DNA of 64,000 nucleotides from JAFAMS01 sp049520515 (lineage in GTDB: Bacteria; Vulcanimicrobiota; Vulcanimicrobiia; Vulcanimicrobiales; Vulcanimicrobiaceae): the NCBI GenBank assembly GCA_049520515.1, contig JBEKPS010000001.1:372001-436000 (forward strand), read 5' to 3'. The notes beneath the pieces are model-generated. The model saw only the letters and a program-made list of their open reading frames with translations. It made no database searches and was not told where the DNA came from. Below are positions 1-8,432 of this stretch, piece after piece. Every line of letters starts with the position of its first letter. The stretch's first letter is position 1. The position numbers and the translations under genes were made by a program.

Positions 1-653
1 AGGACACCGACCACGTCGCTCGCGAGCGGCGCATACATGAGATTGCCGAAGCGATAGTCGCCGTGACAGATCACCGTCGGATTTTCCCGAGGGATAAACT
101 CCGGCAGATGGACGATCAGCCGGTCGAGATCGGGAATCTCGCGTCGGCGCGAGGCTTCCCACTGTCGCGTCCAGCGACGAACTTGACGTCCGAAGTAATC
201 CTCGTGTTTGCCGAAATCCGAAAGACCGGCGCGTTCCCAATCAACCGCATGAAGCATTGCAAGCATTTGCACTGCCGAGCGATACATTCCACGTCGCTCT
301 TGCGCACTGACGCCGTCGAGCCGCGCGTATTGGAAGACGCGACCGTCGATCCGCTCCATCAGATAGAACGTTGTGCCCACAACGGACCGGTCTTCGCTGT
401 AGGTTAGGACGCGTGGAACGGCAACGCCGCTTCCTTCGAGCGCACGAATGACGCGCGACTCGCGATCGAGCGCGTGGGCGCTCGGGAGCAGCTCGCCCGG
501 AGGCTGCATGCGCAGGACGAGATGTCGCGGTCCGGCATCGACGAACCAGGTTGGATTCGATTGGCCTCCCAGAATGCGCTCGAAAGCGAGCGGCTCGCGT
601 ATGCCGAGCTCGCGCGCGACGAACGCTTGCAGACGGTCCGCGAATTCGATCAC
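1..653 (-). CDS. Aminoglycoside/choline-kinase-fold phosphotransferase (partial, C-term cut)
   Basis: This APH-fold phosphotransferase is truncated by the window edge; 217 residues are visible. A GTG start at 653 overlaps the TGA of the upstream dehydrogenase gene (GTGA), indicating translational coupling. The Brenner motif HGDYRFGN lies at residues 197-204, with catalytic Asp199 and Mg-binding Asn204. The N-lobe shows the glycine-rich ILGGQSNPTW near residue 27 and LVLRMQPPG near 45. Such proteins beside SDRs and acyl-CoA enzymes resemble the ACAD10-type kinases that act on hydroxyacyl or alcohol substrates. That role is inferred from family and context; an antibiotic kinase is less likely. 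Confidence 0.82.
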   Translation of the reverse strand, partial: MIEFADRLQAFVARELGIREPLAFERILGGQSNPTWFVDAGPRHLVLRMQPPGELLPSAHALDRESRVIRALEGSGVAVPRVLTYSEDRSVVGTTFYLMERIDGRVFQYARLDGVSAQERRGMYRSAVQMLAMLHAVDWERAGLSDFGKHEDYFGRQVRRWTRQWEASRRREIPDLDRLIVHLPEFIPRENPTVICHGDYRFGNLMYAPLASDVVGV

Positions 654-1441
654 AGCGTGCTGACGAGGTGGCCGCCGTCAACAGGCACGATGGCACCGGT
701 TATGTACGTCGACGCATCAGATGCGAGCAAGAGCACGGGCGCTGCAAGATGGTCGAGCTGCCCAACCCGCCGCTGTGGAATGCGCTTCTTGATCGTTTCG
801 CCGTCGGGCGTTGAAAAGAACTCGCGCGTCATGTCGGTTAAGATGTAACCCGGCGCAATAGCGTTAACGCGGATGTTGTAGCGCGCCCATTCAAGCGCAA
901 GCGCGTGCGTGAGGTGGTGGAGACCGGCTTTCGCCGCGGCGTAGGATGACAAACCGCCGGCTACGCGCGCACCCATGATTGAGCCGATGTTGATGATCGA
1001 GCCGGGAGATGAATGTGCGATGAGACGTTGCGCAAACGCTTGGGCAACGAGAAATGGACCGCGAAGGTTCGTGCTGATGACGCCGTCCCAGTCTTCTACC
1101 GTTGCGTCAAGCGCAGGTTTGACGACGGTGATACCGGCGTTGTTGAGGAGCACGTTGGCAACGCCCATCTCTCGCTCGGCCGCAAGGAAACCGTCCTTGA
1201 TGCTCTCAGAATCCGTGACATCCATCCGAACGGCGAACGCCTTGCCGCCACGCTCCTCGATGGCAGCGACAACCTTTGCCAATTCTTGCTCTCGCCGTGC
1301 AGCGACGACGACGTTTGCGCCCGCCGCAGCCAACACGCCGGCAAGGTGTGCGCCGATCCCGCTCGAGCCGCCCGTAACAAACGCCGTCTTGCCGTGCAGG
1401 TCGCAGGTAAACGAATCTTGCGCCTTTGAATCCATCCCCAT
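650..1441 (-). CDS. Short-chain dehydrogenase/reductase (SDR family)
   Basis: A classical SDR oxidoreductase of 263 residues. The Rossmann TGGSSGIG motif is at residues 23-30, NNAG at 100-103, Ser154 in NIGS, and the catalytic YAAAK at 167-171. The C-terminal PVDGG motif is typical of FabG-like enzymes using NAD(P)H. The substrate cannot be told. It is divergent from a GntR/FCD regulator with only 30 bp between start codons, and its stop overlaps the phosphotransferase start, so the two likely form an operon under that regulator. ATG at 1441 or 1435 could be the start. Confidence 0.93.
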   Translation of the reverse strand: MGMDSKAQDSFTCDLHGKTAFVTGGSSGIGAHLAGVLAAAGANVVVAARREQELAKVVAAIEERGGKAFAVRMDVTDSESIKDGFLAAEREMGVANVLLNNAGITVVKPALDATVEDWDGVISTNLRGPFLVAQAFAQRLIAHSSPGSIINIGSIMGARVAGGLSSYAAAKAGLHHLTHALALEWARYNIRVNAIAPGYILTDMTREFFSTPDGETIKKRIPQRRVGQLDHLAAPVLLLASDASTYITGAIVPVDGGHLVSTL

Positions 1442-1471
1442 GGGCCTTCGAGCGCATGCGCTCCTCGCCTC

Positions 1472-2113
1472 GTGAGCGCGACGACCCTTTCCGACGAGGT
1501 CTATGAACGACTCCGCGACGAGATCGTCAAGGGATTAATCCGTCCAAACGAGCGGCTCGTCGAGCTCGATCTCGCCGAACGACTCGGCGTCAGCCGGACT
1601 CCCGTTCGCGAGAGTCTCAAGCGCCTTTCAGCTGAGGGTCTGATTCACGGCGGACGCCATCATTTGGTCGTACGCGAGCACGCACCCGAAGAGATCCGCG
1701 AGATCTACGAATCACGCGCGGCGTTGGAAGGGTATGCTTCGCGTCTGGCTGCGATGCGTGCGACGCAAGGTGAGATCGATACGATCGGCTCCTTCCATGG
1801 CACCGAGGTCAAAACGCTCGTTCGCTCGGCACGCGAGCACATCGTCGATGTCAACGATCGTTTTCACGACGCGATCATCGAAGCCGCGCACAATGCACGT
1901 CTTCTCGATCTGATCCGCCGCAACCGCGAGTTTTATTTCAACTATCGCATCGCGCGCATGTACACCGACCCCGAAGCCGAGACTTCGCTCGAAGGGCATT
2001 CGGCGATCTTCCGTGCGATCGAAAGCCGTGATCCGGATGCGGCTGAGGAAGCAACGCGCACGCACGTAATGCAGGCTCTCGAAATTACACTTTGCAAGCT
2101 GCGCAATAACTGA
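1472..2113 (+). CDS. GntR family transcriptional regulator, FCD (FadR) subfamily
   Basis: 213 residues. The N-terminal winged helix-turn-helix (about residues 5-70) contains the GntR signature around LAERLGVSRTPVRESLKRL. The C-terminal all-helical FCD ligand-binding domain starts near residue 75, with metal-ligand-like residues in NDRFHDAI and GHSAIF. FCD regulators typically sense carboxylic or fatty acid metabolites. The gene starts with GTG at 1472 and is divergent from the SDR-phosphotransferase pair, which it may repress. The serine hydrolase follows 10 bp downstream and may be cotranscribed. Confidence 0.93.
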   Translation: MSATTLSDEVYERLRDEIVKGLIRPNERLVELDLAERLGVSRTPVRESLKRLSAEGLIHGGRHHLVVREHAPEEIREIYESRAALEGYASRLAAMRATQGEIDTIGSFHGTEVKTLVRSAREHIVDVNDRFHDAIIEAAHNARLLDLIRRNREFYFNYRIARMYTDPEAETSLEGHSAIFRAIESRDPDAAEEATRTHVMQALEITLCKLRNN

Positions 2114-2123
2114 GCGACAAGCC

Positions 2124-3545
2124 GTGAAGCGCTCACACGCAATCGGTATTGCGACGGGTTTCGTACTGCTGCCCTACGCAGCGCGCGCCGACGATGCAAT
2201 TACCCCGGAGCAACGCGCATCGCTGGCGCAGCTCGTCGCGGAAGCCAGCCAGGCGCCGCAGACCGTCGGATTCAGCGTTGCGGTTGCGCGCGGTGGAACG
2301 ATTGCGTATCAGGCAGCTCGCGGCAAGCGCGACCTGGATCCTGATGCGTCGGCGACGGTGGATACATGGTATTGCATCGGATCGGTCACGAAGCAGTTCA
2401 CCGCCGCACTCATCATGCAGCTCGTGGAAGCGCATCGCCTCGCGCTCGACGACAAGCTCGCAACGATAGTGCCGGCCTTCCCGCACGCAACCGAAATAAC
2501 GTTCCGGCAACTGCTGACGCACACGAGCGGACTGTCCGAATATGTGGGTGAGGCGTACACGGCCGGCCTGCTCGATAAGAAAGATGTGACTCCGGCTGCG
2601 CTCGTTGCGCTTCTGGCCGGCAAGCCGCTCGAATTCACGCCCGGAACGTTGTTCGAATACTCGAACTCGAATTATCTCGCCCTCGGAATGACGATCGAGA
2701 AGCTGTACGCTAAATCGTACGCGCAGGTGCTGCGCGAGCGGATCGTTCAACCGCTAGGGCTCGAGGTGAGCGCGGGTCCGCCACCGAGCGGCACGATTGC
2801 GCGCGGCTACACCGCAGCCGTCACGCCGACCCCCATGCCGCAATCCGATATCAGCTGGGCGTTCGCTGCCGGCGAACTTTTCGCGACCGTCTCCGGCCTG
2901 CTCGCGTGGGATCGCGCGCTCTTTGGCGGACATGTCGTGAGCACAGCGTCGCTTGCCCAAATGACGACACCGGTCAAGTTGCCGAATGGGCGCTCAACCG
3001 ATTACGGTTTCGGGCTCTCGGTGGTGACGGCGCTCGGCCATCGCGTGGTTTCCCACAATGGCGGCGTTCCCGGCGGATTTGCCGCGCAGAATTTCGTCTT
3101 CCCTGATGACGGCATTGCGATCGTGACGCTCGCAAACACGATGGACTTTAACATCGCGTTGCCCGCGACGAAGATTGCGGACGTCTTTTTGCCCGGCATC
3201 AACGTCGCCGTCGAATCCTTATCGCAGGAACGCGTCGCAGAGATGGACGACCCCGCGATTCGCGCCCGAGCCCGCGACTGGCTCGAGCGTTTACGCACCG
3301 GGAAGATCGATGCGAGCCAGATGACGCCGCAAATGGGCGCAGCCCTCACGCCGGCGGCCCTCAAGAGCGCTCAGAACTTCCTGACCACAGCGGGCCCTGT
3401 AACCGCTTTCAAGTTGACCGGCTTTGCGCTTCAAGGCGGCTATCGCGTCTATGTCTATTCGGCGACGACTGCTACGGCGCACATGGCTTTTCAGTTCGCG
3501 CTCGACCAACAGAACAAAATCGCGGGACTCCTTCTCACGCCGTAG
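2124..3545 (+). CDS. Serine hydrolase, class C beta-lactamase family
   Basis: 473-residue secreted hydrolase. The N-terminus has a Sec signal peptide ending near ARADD (residues 20-24). The catalytic SxxK is SVTK at 87-90, the YxN motif is YSN at 179-181, and HNGG at 311-314 takes the place of KTG. This set defines the Beta-lactamase/Pfam PF00144 fold shared by AmpC, esterases (EstB) and D-aminopeptidases. A C-terminal region of about 110 residues follows the catalytic domain. HNGG rather than KTG favours an esterase or peptidase over a true beta-lactamase. The start is GTG, 10 bp after the regulator's stop. Confidence 0.9.
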   Translation: MKRSHAIGIATGFVLLPYAARADDAITPEQRASLAQLVAEASQAPQTVGFSVAVARGGTIAYQAARGKRDLDPDASATVDTWYCIGSVTKQFTAALIMQLVEAHRLALDDKLATIVPAFPHATEITFRQLLTHTSGLSEYVGEAYTAGLLDKKDVTPAALVALLAGKPLEFTPGTLFEYSNSNYLALGMTIEKLYAKSYAQVLRERIVQPLGLEVSAGPPPSGTIARGYTAAVTPTPMPQSDISWAFAAGELFATVSGLLAWDRALFGGHVVSTASLAQMTTPVKLPNGRSTDYGFGLSVVTALGHRVVSHNGGVPGGFAAQNFVFPDDGIAIVTLANTMDFNIALPATKIADVFLPGINVAVESLSQERVAEMDDPAIRARARDWLERLRTGKIDASQMTPQMGAALTPAALKSAQNFLTTAGPVTAFKLTGFALQGGYRVYVYSATTATAHMAFQFALDQQNKIAGLLLTP

Positions 3546-3559
3546 AAACGCCCCGGTCC

Positions 3560-5140
3560 ATGGCAGTCGCAGCGAAACCGAAGGCCGTTCATCTCAAGCC
3601 CCTCACTCCGCTCGATTATCTCGAGCGCAGCGCGTACATTTTTCGCGAGAAAGTTGCGGTTGTCGATGGCGACGTGCGCCGCACCTATCCGCAGCTGCGC
3701 AATCGGGTCCATCGGCTCGCCGCTGCCTTACAATCCCTCGGGATTCGTGACGGCGAGCGCGTCGCGGTCATGTCGCCGAACACATCGGCGATCCTCGAGG
3801 CGCATTTTGCGGTGCCGCTCGCCGGCGGCGTGTTGTGCGCGCTCAACATTCGCCTGACGGTCCCGGAGATCGACTACATCCTCGGGCACTGCGGCGCGAG
3901 CATCTTGATCTACGATGCCGATTTTGACGAGTTCGTGCGCGAGCTCAAACCAAAAATGCGCTGCATTCGCGTTCCCGACGCCTACGAAGCGCTGATCGCG
4001 AACGCCGATCCGGAACAGCTCGAGCGGCGCGAGATCGACGAAGACGACACGATCTCGATCAATTACACGAGCGGGACGACCGGCCGACCCAAGGGCGTCA
4101 TGTACACGTACCGCGGTGCGTTCGTGAACGCACAGGCGGAGATTTTCCACGCTAACATGCGTCCCGAGAGCGTGTATTTGTGGACGCTTCCGATGTTTCA
4201 TTGCAACGGGTGGATCTTTCCGTACGCAGTGACAGCAGCCGGTGCGACGCATGTGTGTTTGCGTAGAGTCGATCCGAAGAAGATTCTCGAGCTGATCGAG
4301 ACAGAAAAGGTGACGCACATGTGCGGGGCACCGACGGTCTGGATCATGCTCGCAAACGATCCCGGCGCGAAACGCTTCACGCACAAGGTTCACATCACGA
4401 CAGCCGGCGCGCCGCCGTCGCCAACGATCATCAAGCAGATGGAAGCGCTTGGAGCGGAGATAACGCACGTCTACGGGCTCACCGAGACGTACGGCCCGAT
4501 CACGGTCTGCGAATGGAAGAGCCCGGAGTGGGACGGCGCGGGCGACACGGAGCGTGCGCGACTCAAGAGCCGCCAAGGCGTTGCGATGCTGACGATGGAC
4601 GCGCGCGATGTCCGCGTGGTCGACACGGAGCTCAACGACGTCCCCGCCGACGGCAAGATGCAAGGCGAGATCGTCATGCGGGGCAACAACGTGATGAAAG
4701 GTTACTACGACGACCCCGAAGCGACGGCAAAGGCGTTTACCGGCGGCTGGTTCCACTCGGGTGACGTCGCGGTAATGCAGCCGGATGGCTACATCGAAAT
4801 CGTCGACCGCGCGAAGGACGTGATCATCAGCGGCGGCGAGAACATCTCGACGATCCAAGTCGAGAAAGTCATCGTCGCGCATGACGCAGTGCTCGAGTGC
4901 GCGGTCGTCGCGATGCCCGACCCCAAATGGGGTGAAGTCCCGAAAGCATTCGTGACGCTGAAGCCAGGAGCAAGCGTCACTGCGGAAGCACTGATCGCAT
5001 TCTGCCGCGAGCAACTGCCTGGGTTCAAGGTGCCAAAAGGCATCGAGTTCGGTCCGCTGCCAAAAACATCAACCGGCAAAATTCAGAAATTCGTCTTGCG
5101 CGATAAAGAGTGGAAAGGCCACGACAAACGCGTTAACTAG
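3560..5140 (+). CDS. AMP-binding acyl-CoA synthetase (long/medium-chain fatty acid:CoA ligase-like)
   Basis: 526-residue member of the ANL superfamily. The P-loop-like A3 motif YTSGTTGRPKG is at 169-179, the A5 core is in VYGLTETYGP, the A7/A8 region is in WFHSGDVAVMQPDGYIEI, and the catalytic Lys is in PKTSTGKIQKFVL near the C-terminus. The layout matches the FadD-like or DMSP/methylmercaptopropionate-CoA ligase group. It activates a carboxylic acid with ATP and CoA; the chain length is unknown. It lies 14 bp after the serine hydrolase on the same strand. Its 3' end overlaps the probable 5' end of the next gene in another frame. Confidence 0.93.
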   Translation: MAVAAKPKAVHLKPLTPLDYLERSAYIFREKVAVVDGDVRRTYPQLRNRVHRLAAALQSLGIRDGERVAVMSPNTSAILEAHFAVPLAGGVLCALNIRLTVPEIDYILGHCGASILIYDADFDEFVRELKPKMRCIRVPDAYEALIANADPEQLERREIDEDDTISINYTSGTTGRPKGVMYTYRGAFVNAQAEIFHANMRPESVYLWTLPMFHCNGWIFPYAVTAAGATHVCLRRVDPKKILELIETEKVTHMCGAPTVWIMLANDPGAKRFTHKVHITTAGAPPSPTIIKQMEALGAEITHVYGLTETYGPITVCEWKSPEWDGAGDTERARLKSRQGVAMLTMDARDVRVVDTELNDVPADGKMQGEIVMRGNNVMKGYYDDPEATAKAFTGGWFHSGDVAVMQPDGYIEIVDRAKDVIISGGENISTIQVEKVIVAHDAVLECAVVAMPDPKWGEVPKAFVTLKPGASVTAEALIAFCREQLPGFKVPKGIEFGPLPKTSTGKIQKFVLRDKEWKGHDKRVN

Positions 5141-5888
5141 CGCCTTCGTTGCGCTCCTGTTCGTTGTTTCGATAGGGCAACCGGCGATTGCACAATCTGC
5201 GCCCATTGTGCAATACACGATTGTCCACGATCTGAAGAAACCGGTAGAGGTCGTATCCTACACAAGTACGGTGATGACGTGCCCACGCGGCGTGCTTAGC
5301 TGTTGGATACCGACGCTCGTGTTGGCCACGTACAAAGATTCTGCGACAGATATTCGGAGCACGGCACTTCTCAAGAACACGCATACTTGCCAGACTTGCT
5401 TCCGCGTCGTCGCCGCCCGCCGTGGACCAATGACTGTTTGGAGGCTCAAGCATTACGGGCTCGACGCAGATACTGTAGCACGGCTGTTGCGGACAGACTA
5501 CAGCAGTTCCGTGCACATAACCTCGGAACAGTTGCCGAAGGCAGCGCGAACTGCGTTTGCGCTGCAGAATTCGCTAAATGCCTACTATTTTCGCCGCTAT
5601 GGCGACCGCAATCCCGGAAACATCATATCCGGATATATAATGCGACGCGAACCTTGTCCGTCTCGTCAGAAATGTAACTGGACTCCTACTGTTGTGCTTG
5701 CCGGCACACACGAGGGAGACGGCGGCGGAAACGCTCTGTTTGTCAGCCGCAAAACATGCTCGACATGCTATAAAGTGATTACTTCTGCCGGTGGCGCGCT
5801 TGATGCTTACTACATTCAGAAGCTCGGTATAGACGCGACGACCGCGCGTGCGCTCTTCGCCCCTGGACCTGACGACACGGTGCCCTGA
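5103..5888 (+). CDS. Secreted cysteine-rich protein with two tandem repeats, function unknown
   Basis: Not recognised. The open frame runs from 4995, but the first ATG/GTG/TTG is GTG 5208, which lies after a clear signal peptide. Starting at ATA 5103 gives an N-terminus beginning MKSGKATTN, a hydrophobic core and an AIAQ cleavage site, 261 residues in total; this start is inferred. The mature protein holds two similar domains of about 75 residues. Each has a CP-x(5)-C pair, then W-x-PT-x-VLA, a CxxC (CQTC, CSTC) followed by a valine-rich strand, and a closing Y-x-LG-(L/I)-DA-x-TAR-x-L helix. Four cysteines per repeat suggest disulphides or metal binding. Base composition is visibly more AT-rich than its neighbours, which may indicate transfer. 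Confidence 0.7.
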   Translation: MKSGKATTNALTSAFVALLFVVSIGQPAIAQSAPIVQYTIVHDLKKPVEVVSYTSTVMTCPRGVLSCWIPTLVLATYKDSATDIRSTALLKNTHTCQTCFRVVAARRGPMTVWRLKHYGLDADTVARLLRTDYSSSVHITSEQLPKAARTAFALQNSLNAYYFRRYGDRNPGNIISGYIMRREPCPSRQKCNWTPTVVLAGTHEGDGGGNALFVSRKTCSTCYKVITSAGGALDAYYIQKLGIDATTARALFAPGPDDTVP

Positions 5889-5894
5889 ACTGCC

Positions 5895-6194
5895 CTAGCG
5901 CGTCCTGGGATACGCGAGCGTGTACGTGTATGCTTTGCTCTCGACGTCGCCGACGATTGCCATTCGCGCCGTAGGGCCAGCATCGGCCCAACGCTGCGAC
6001 GGCGCGTAGCAGAGCTGAATGTGATCGGTCTTCTTCAGATGCTTGAGAAAGTCGCCGTCGTTTGAATCCGGCGTCGAGATTTGAAACGTCGCGCCGCTTT
6101 TAAGTTTGATCATCCCGGCACCGACGTGCGTCTGATCGACAGCGGGGCGGATTTGGACGATTCCAGCTGGCGGGTCGCAATACATGAATGGCAT
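5895..6194 (-). CDS. Hypothetical small protein
   Basis: A 99-residue protein starting MPFMYCDPPAG at ATG 6194; an in-frame ATG at 6233 would add 13 unlikely residues from the repeat region. There is no signal peptide or membrane segment. The centre looks like a short beta-rich fold (GAGMIKLKSGATFQI). It converges on the cysteine-rich gene with 6 bp between stops. It lies downstream of the metallophosphoesterase, separated by a repeat-bearing gap of 181 bp. I do not recognise the family. Confidence 0.55.
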   Translation of the reverse strand: MPFMYCDPPAGIVQIRPAVDQTHVGAGMIKLKSGATFQISTPDSNDGDFLKHLKKTDHIQLCYAPSQRWADAGPTARMAIVGDVESKAYTYTLAYPRTR

Positions 6195-6202
6195 GGTTAT
6201 CT

Positions 6203-6250
6203 CTGTCCTTCGACTACGGTGCGCTTCGCGCACCTACGCTCAGGATGACA
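6203..6250. repeat. Dispersed intergenic repeat, copy 1
   Basis: This copy starts CTGTCCTTCGACT and ends GCTCAGGATGACA, and contains an internal inverted repeat GGTGCGC/GCGCACC. A second copy follows 18 bp later, and a partial copy lies at 23721. Repeats of this look are scattered between genes in many environmental bacterial genomes. In other frames they give spurious 'proteins' rich in HPERS/SEVEG. Confidence 0.7.
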
Positions 6251-6268
6251 CAGCGGGCTCGACTCGCG

Positions 6269-6296
6269 CTGTCCCTCGACTTCGCTCGGGATGACA
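6269..6296. repeat. Dispersed intergenic repeat, copy 2
   Basis: A shorter copy, from CTGTCCCTCGACTTC through CTCGGGATGACA, that lacks the central inserted hairpin of copy 1. It lies in the same gap between the metallophosphoesterase and the small hypothetical gene. No mobile gene is associated with it. Confidence 0.7.
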
Positions 6297-6375
6297 AAAG
6301 GGGGCGTGATCGTCGCTTGAGGTGGCCCTTTGCGCGACATGATCGACCTGCGGCAATCGTACGTGCGCCCGACTA

Positions 6376-7602
6376 TCACGACGTTGCTGTGCAGCTGACT
6401 TCGCCGGGGCCGTATTTGCACGCGAAGACTTTCTTACCGATGCGGTCGTAGACGTCGAACGATTTCTGCTCGACATTGAAGAGCGCAAAGCCGAAGCCGT
6501 GGCGCGTCGTCACTTGCGTAACGCGTGTGTTGTCGATCTTCAGACCCTGAAGATTTCCGGGATCGTTCGAGAGCGTGTCGCCGCCGGTGCCGAGGATCAC
6601 TTGCGGCGGACGATGATCGGCGAACGCCAGCGCTTCGAACAGGTGGACGTGTCCGGACACCGCGAGTTCGATCGGAAGCGTGCGTGGATCGCCTTCAGCC
6701 GCGTCCAGCGTCTTATTCAACGCCATCGCGCCGCCGGTGACCGAGCCATCGAATCCCCACATAGGACGATGACTGAGCAGCCACGTCTCTGCGTGCGGTA
6801 ACGAACGCAACTTCGCAAAATCTTGCTTGAACTCGGGGACCAGAATGCCACGCGGACGAGGATCGAGCGCGCTTGACGCGTCGAGCACGAAGAAACGTAG
6901 CCCGCCGATTGTCGTCGCATAGGCCGCTTCGCGTTCCGAACAGTCGCCGTACGGATAGACCGACAAGAAGCGATCCCAACCTTTGCCGCCGCGTTCGCAA
7001 TCTTCGTGATTCCCGCGCACGGCCAGTATCGGTGCGGTGGCGAACATCGGCGCCGCGGGCGTAAAGAAGTCAGCGTCCCACGCTTTCCAACCGTCACCGT
7101 GCGGCGAACCCGCACACGCAGGTATGAGACACGGCGTTTCCCGATAGTAATAATCACCGGCGTGAATGATCAGATCCGGATGCGCGGCCGCGATCTGCAA
7201 CGCGATCGTCGGGAATGGCCATTTCACCGGATCTTTGCAGGCTTGAAAAAAGACGATCTCGATCCGGCAGCCGGTATCGCCCATGACCGCGATCGTGCGT
7301 ATCTTCTGCGGCGGCGGCGGCAGCTGATGACCGGCGACCGATACACTGCGCGCATTTGCCGGAATCGGCACTTCGCAGGTGCGCACGTCGAAATTCCGTC
7401 CCGGTGCAGCGCGCTCGTGTGAGAGCACGTCGTGATTGTCGATGCGGAAATCGGGACAAACGCCACGCCGTATGATCCGCCCGAGGTATGTTCCGTTCGG
7501 GCCGGCTTGCGTCCACGCAGCCAGCGCGGTGTCTTGTGCGGTCGCACGGCCCGGCGCAATAAGCAACGCCAGACCTGCCGCAAGCAAGATGATTAGCCGC
7601 AC
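6376..7602 (-). CDS. Secreted calcineurin-like metallophosphoesterase
   Basis: 408 residues with a signal peptide (residues 1-22, cleaved near RATAQ). Metal-ligand motifs appear in family order: GDTG at 108-111, GDYYYRE at 149-155, GNHED at 197-201, SHRP at 277-280 and GHVH at 317-320. GDTG in place of GDxH, with a Tyr-rich second motif, resembles purple acid phosphatase-like members. It likely hydrolyses a phosphoester or phosphodiester outside the cytoplasm. Its start overlaps the 3' end of the esterase gene by 10 bp, so the two are probably cotranscribed. Confidence 0.88.
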   Translation of the reverse strand: MRLIILLAAGLALLIAPGRATAQDTALAAWTQAGPNGTYLGRIIRRGVCPDFRIDNHDVLSHERAAPGRNFDVRTCEVPIPANARSVSVAGHQLPPPPQKIRTIAVMGDTGCRIEIVFFQACKDPVKWPFPTIALQIAAAHPDLIIHAGDYYYRETPCLIPACAGSPHGDGWKAWDADFFTPAAPMFATAPILAVRGNHEDCERGGKGWDRFLSVYPYGDCSEREAAYATTIGGLRFFVLDASSALDPRPRGILVPEFKQDFAKLRSLPHAETWLLSHRPMWGFDGSVTGGAMALNKTLDAAEGDPRTLPIELAVSGHVHLFEALAFADHRPPQVILGTGGDTLSNDPGNLQGLKIDNTRVTQVTTRHGFGFALFNVEQKSFDVYDRIGKKVFACKYGPGEVSCTATS

Positions 7603-8429
7603 TGTCGCATGGCTTGTTCCGTCTCGGCCTCCCCTTCTTCGAGAAAGAAACGAAAGACAGCTTCACTGAAGTTCGCCCCGACCGGGGCCGTGTACGAGCC
7701 GCGCAAACTTCCCCCGCTCCAGGCGTGCCCGATGTCGTCGAGTTCGCGGACTTCGACGCGGGTCATTCCGGCGCGGTCGTGCCACAACGCGCGCTTGCCG
7801 CCACCGAAGATCTCTTCGGAATCCGGCTCGGCGCTTAGGCCGTAGAGCTGCGCGAACTGGCGTCCGAGCAGCCATGCGTTCGCCGGCGCGACGCGAATGT
7901 CGCGCGCACCTGTCCAGATGATCGCGCGCGAACGACGGTAGGCAATCGTTCCGAGAACGTTTATCGACGGCTCAATCTGGATGTCGCCGCGCATCGCGGC
8001 GTATGCGCTCTCAACGTCGTGCGAGGCGTGCAACGCACAGCCCGCCATTGCGGCTACGCCTGCAAACACATCCGGCGCCTGTTCGGCAAGAATCGTCGCG
8101 AGGCACGCGCCGGCAGAGAGACCGGCAAGATAGATTCGCGAGCGGTCTATATCGTGCTCGCTGGAAACGCGTTCGACCAGCTCGAGAACTGCCGCCGGCT
8201 CCGGACCGTCGCGGCGCTGGTTTTCCTGCACGAACCAATTCCAGCAGCGTTGTCCGTTGGCGCGTTCGTCTTGCTCGGGATAGATTACGACGGCGCCGTG
8301 GCGTTCGCCGAGGACGTCAAAGCGCGTTCCATGCGCAAAATCCTCGGCATCCTGCCGGCAGCCGTGAATCGCAACAAAAAGGGGAAGTTCTTTACGTCGT
8401 CCTTCGGGGACGAATAGGCGATAGTTCAA
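7593..8429 (-). CDS. PHB depolymerase-like esterase (alpha/beta hydrolase)
   Basis: 278 residues. The oxyanion-hole motif HGCRQ is at 22-26, the nucleophile elbow GLSAG at 103-107 (Ser105), and the probable catalytic His is in DIGHAWSGG. This is the arrangement of the PHB depolymerase/LpqC/feruloyl esterase family. No signal peptide is seen, so a cytoplasmic acyl-ester substrate such as PHA oligomers or acetyl esters is possible. The start lies 3 bp after nuoN's stop, which places it at the tail of the nuo transcript. Confidence 0.88.
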   Translation of the reverse strand: MNYRLFVPEGRRKELPLFVAIHGCRQDAEDFAHGTRFDVLGERHGAVVIYPEQDERANGQRCWNWFVQENQRRDGPEPAAVLELVERVSSEHDIDRSRIYLAGLSAGACLATILAEQAPDVFAGVAAMAGCALHASHDVESAYAAMRGDIQIEPSINVLGTIAYRRSRAIIWTGARDIRVAPANAWLLGRQFAQLYGLSAEPDSEEIFGGGKRALWHDRAGMTRVEVRELDDIGHAWSGGSLRGSYTAPVGANFSEAVFRFFLEEGEAETEQAMRQCG

Positions 8430-8432
8430 CGA

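Noticed and set aside
2124..3545. A true beta-lactamase resistance gene
   Set aside because: The third motif is HNGG rather than KTG and the C-terminal domain is unlike AmpC; an esterase or peptidase is more likely.
3728..5014. 428-codon open frame on the minus strand opposite the acyl-CoA synthetase
   Set aside because: An antisense shadow of a strongly conserved gene, with His/Arg-rich low-complexity text.
6197..6488. Short minus-strand frames containing HPERS/SEVEG text
   Set aside because: They are translations of the dispersed intergenic repeat, not genes.
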